Made by a program: the position numbers and the translations under genes
Shown: piece after piece, positions 61,694 to 64,000 of the stretch
Layout: every line of letters begins with the position of its first letter
Numbering within the stretch: the stretch's first letter is position 1
Notes under the pieces: generated by a model
Told to the model about the DNA's origin: nothing
What the model saw: only the letters and a program-made list of their open reading frames with translations
Databases searched by the model: none
From: Bryobacterales bacterium
GTDB lineage: Bacteria > Acidobacteriota > Terriglobia > Bryobacterales > Bryobacteraceae
Assembly (NCBI GenBank): GCA_019261985.1
Contig: JAFAQY010000033.1
Span: 28,413 to 92,412 of the forward strand
Direction of reading: 5' to 3'
Length of the DNA: 64,000 bases

Positions 61694-63112
61694 ATGTCTC
61701 GATTCGCAGTTTCGCTCTTTTTAGCCGCCGCTCCAGCCTTACTAAGCCAAACCTCGGCCGATATACCTCAGCCGAAGAATTGGACGGCCGCCGAGGATCA
61801 TCAGAACATGATGGATCAGCTCGGGATCAAAGCGCTTCGCCCGGGCCCTAGCGGCAATGAGAGCGCGCCGAATCACGCGAACTATGACGAGGCGACCGCG
61901 AATCCTTTTCCCAACCTGCCGGATGTCTTGACCCTGAAAAACGGCCAGAAGGTCACGACGCCGGAGATGTGGTGGAACCAGCGCCGGCCCGAGATCCTGG
62001 AGGATTTCGACCGCGAGGTATTGGGGCGCGTCCCGAAGAATGTACCCAAGGTGACCTGGTCCGTGACGCAGACGGTCGCCGATCAAACGATAGGTTCACG
62101 TGCAGTCACTGCAAAGCGGCTGGTGGGCCGCGCGGATAATTCGTCGTACCCACTTATCAATGTCGATATTCAGATGATCGTAGTCACACCTGCCGCAGCG
62201 AAGTCTCCCGTCCCGGTGATGATGATGTTTGGCGGAGGCAGGATGCCGGGAGAGCCTGCGCCCGCGGGCCGCGGCGGCGCGCCGCCGGCAGCCGGCAGCG
62301 ACCCTCCGTCAACCGAGCAGCTCATCGCCGATGGTTGGGGCTACGCCTATATCAATCCCGCCAGCGTTCAGGCCGACAACGGCGCGGGGCTGACCAAAGG
62401 CATCGTTGGTCTGGTGAATCGCGGACAGCCTCGCAAACCGGATGACTGGGGCGCGCTTCGAGCCTGGGCTTGGGGGGCATCGCGCGGCCTTGATTATCTC
62501 GAAACCGATCCATCCATCAATGCCAAACAGGTCGGTATCGAGGGCGTGTCGCGATATGGAAAAGCGGCGCTTATTACCATGGCCTACGATACACGTTTCG
62601 CCGTGGTGCTCGTCGGTTCGTCCGGCGAAGGCGGCGTAAAGCTGCACCGGCGAAATTGGGGCGAGGCGGTCGAAAATCTCACCGCCACGGGCGAATACCA
62701 CTGGATGGCCGGAAACTTCATGAAGTATGGCGCGTCGGAGGCTACGTTCGGGAGCAAGAACGCGGGCGATATTCCCGTGGATGCGCACGATCTGATCGCG
62801 CTCTGCGCTCCGAGACCGACATTTATCAGCTACGGCATTCCGGAAAAGGGCGATGCGAGGTGGCTGGATCATCAAGGCAGCTTTATGGCGGCGATCGCCG
62901 CGCAGCCAGTATTCAGGCTGTTGGGCGCCAAGGACCTGGGAAGGTCGGACGCTTACAAGACCGAGAAGATGCCCGCTGTGAACGTTAGCCTGCTCGATGG
63001 CCAGCTCGCGTGGCGGCAGCATGACGGCGGCCACACCGACGCGCCGAACTGGAAGTATTTCATCCCCTGGGCGGACAGATTGCTGAAACACCAGCCGCCC
63101 ACGGCACAGTGA
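61694..63112 (+). CDS. Secreted carbohydrate esterase, CE15/glucuronoyl esterase-like
   Basis: This 472-residue alpha/beta hydrolase has a signal peptide (MSRFAVSLFLAAAPALLSQT). The catalytic Ser is in GIEGVSRYGKAALITMAYD (GxSRxGK, the CE15 motif), the acid in the region GSSGEGGVKLHRRNWGE or DLIALCAPRPTFIS, and the His in RQHDGGHTDAPNWKYFIPW. Glucuronoyl esterases separate lignin from glucuronoxylan in plant matter. A low-complexity proline/glycine insert lies near residues 175-200 (PGEPAPAGRGGAPPAAG). It overlaps the next gene by four bases. Confidence 0.88.
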   Translation: MSRFAVSLFLAAAPALLSQTSADIPQPKNWTAAEDHQNMMDQLGIKALRPGPSGNESAPNHANYDEATANPFPNLPDVLTLKNGQKVTTPEMWWNQRRPEILEDFDREVLGRVPKNVPKVTWSVTQTVADQTIGSRAVTAKRLVGRADNSSYPLINVDIQMIVVTPAAAKSPVPVMMMFGGGRMPGEPAPAGRGGAPPAAGSDPPSTEQLIADGWGYAYINPASVQADNGAGLTKGIVGLVNRGQPRKPDDWGALRAWAWGASRGLDYLETDPSINAKQVGIEGVSRYGKAALITMAYDTRFAVVLVGSSGEGGVKLHRRNWGEAVENLTATGEYHWMAGNFMKYGASEATFGSKNAGDIPVDAHDLIALCAPRPTFISYGIPEKGDARWLDHQGSFMAAIAAQPVFRLLGAKDLGRSDAYKTEKMPAVNVSLLDGQLAWRQHDGGHTDAPNWKYFIPWADRLLKHQPPTAQ

Positions 63113-63870
63113 TTTTATTCGCCCTATTGTTGTGCGCGGCGCGTGCGCTTTTTGCGCAGACAGCCGCGCCTGCGGACCAACCCGTCGCTCGAGCTGACGA
63201 AAACTCGCAGATTGCCCACCAGCAGCTTCTCGCAAAGACAACGCGCGGCCGGATCGACATCTACTTTGAAGGCGACTCCATTACCCGCCGCTGGGGCGCC
63301 ACCGATTACCCGGAACTGCTCGCGAACTGGAATCGCAACTTCTTCGGGTGGAATGCCGCCGATTTCGGGTGGGGCGCGGACACCACGCAGAACATTTTGT
63401 GGCGGCTGAACAACGGCGAACTGGACGGGGTTCATCCAAAGGTAATCGTGCTGCTCGCAGGAACGAACAACATCGGCGCCGGCGCGCAAGCGGCCGACGT
63501 AACCGGCGGCATCGAAGCGATTCTGCACGCGATGCAGGCGAAGGCCCCCGAGGCTGTGATCATCCTCACGGCGATCTTCCCGCGCAACGACAAAATGGCG
63601 TTTATGCCCGTGATCGACCATGTCAACGCAAATTTAGCGAAGCTGGCGGATGCCCGAAAAATCCGCTATCTCAACATCAACGACAAACTGGCGAACCGCG
63701 ACAGCGTATTGTTCGAGGGTATGATGAATGCCCGAGACAAACTGCATCCCACGGTCCAGGGTTACCAGGTCTGGGCGGACGCGCTAAAACCAATCTTTAC
63801 CGAGTTGCTGGGCGCGCCCGCAAAAGAAGACTACGCCCCTCCGCCGACAGGCGAAGCATATTCTCATTGA
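63109..63870 (+). CDS. Secreted SGNH/GDSL hydrolase
   Basis: This 253-residue protein starts at a GTG overlapping the esterase stop and has a signal peptide (MILFALLLCAARALFAQ). The SGNH blocks are visible: IDIYFEGDSITRRWGATD (Ser), FGWGADTTQNILW (Gly), VIVLLAGTNNIGAG (Asn) and RDKLHPTVQGYQVWADAL (Asp-x-x-His as DKLH). It is probably a deacetylase or esterase on polysaccharide. It is translationally coupled with the CE15-like esterase, so the two may act on the same plant polymer. Confidence 0.92.
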   Translation: MILFALLLCAARALFAQTAAPADQPVARADENSQIAHQQLLAKTTRGRIDIYFEGDSITRRWGATDYPELLANWNRNFFGWNAADFGWGADTTQNILWRLNNGELDGVHPKVIVLLAGTNNIGAGAQAADVTGGIEAILHAMQAKAPEAVIILTAIFPRNDKMAFMPVIDHVNANLAKLADARKIRYLNINDKLANRDSVLFEGMMNARDKLHPTVQGYQVWADALKPIFTELLGAPAKEDYAPPPTGEAYSH

Positions 63871-64000
63871 AAGATGAGCCTGAAGGACGCTAAAAATGCC
63901 GCAGGCGATGCTCCTTTCGTTTTGATGATGGGAAAGCAATAGGAAGAGCTCGAGGCCGACCAACGGGAGGCAGGACAGAGCCAGTAGCGAGCCATTCCGG
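63871..64000. other. Right edge of the window
   Basis: The last 130 bases hold no supported gene. Confidence 0.4.

Overview
The window is bacterial, moderately high in G+C and densely coded. It most resembles Acidobacteriota of the Bryobacterales/Solibacter kind. The basis is the family content: two giant Oar-like TonB-dependent receptors with an N-terminal carboxypeptidase-regulatory domain, two VWFA proteins of the acidobacterial type, a DUF2934 protein, a winged-helix/TPR regulator, and many secreted proteins sharing an F-[ST/E]-G-x-W start. No rRNA, CRISPR array or intact insertion sequence was seen.

Layout. 1-3564 (minus): respiratory complex I genes nuoA-C-D-E-F, with no nuoB between nuoA and nuoC and nuoF running off the left edge. 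3636-6184: thiS, then a decayed phage-like patch (terminase remnant, frameshifted HNH endonuclease, truncated RelE/HigB-like toxin). 6185-14812: a CadC-like TPR regulator divergent from a TonB receptor and a run of secreted proteins, three of them translationally coupled around a metallo-beta-lactamase fold enzyme. 14896-19435: thioesterase, hslVU, a fibronectin-III lipoprotein, a VWFA protein. 19609-24383: a polytopic membrane protein, an Hsp70-like ATPase, a beta-propeller protein and a hairpin-rich non-coding stretch. 24384-35429 (minus): a second TonB receptor and the translation cluster rpsL-rpsG-fusA-tuf-rpmG-tRNA-Trp-secE-nusG-rplK, interrupted by a vapBC pair on the other strand and ending at rplK without rplA. 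36037-39438: small membrane/stress proteins and a rhodanese. 39516-49312: M14 and M23 peptidases, a VWFA protein, an 1127-residue secreted protein of unknown role, an intact vapBC. 49364-56979: housekeeping genes (ispF, ispD, a YacL-like PIN-TRAM protein, NUDIX, rdgB, rph, prepilin peptidase, glycosyltransferase, site-2 protease, IHF/HU). 57520-57965: IS110 remnant. 58075-63870: a cluster of secreted proteins and esterases (duplicated-domain protein, type-B carboxylesterase, DUF2934, CE15-like esterase, SGNH hydrolase).

The most unusual feature is a family of short double-hairpin repeats (about 44 bases; GGCGGG-TTGGCAA-CCCGCC followed by GCAGG-TTTGGCAA-CCTGCCCCAC) present about ten times. Most copies are intergenic, but one lies in frame inside a membrane protein gene and one supplies the N-terminal region of a secreted protein, much like the palindromic elements known inside Rickettsia genes. 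A longer related dyad (GGTGGAGCAGG...TTGCTCCACC) sits inside two conserved operons. Other points worth following: a hairpin array with a perfect ribosome binding site at 24122-24318, a sigma-54-type promoter before a YeaQ/GlsB-like gene, a shared CATCATGATG operator core at both vapB genes, and two conserved gene orders that are broken (nuoB and rplA absent from their expected places).
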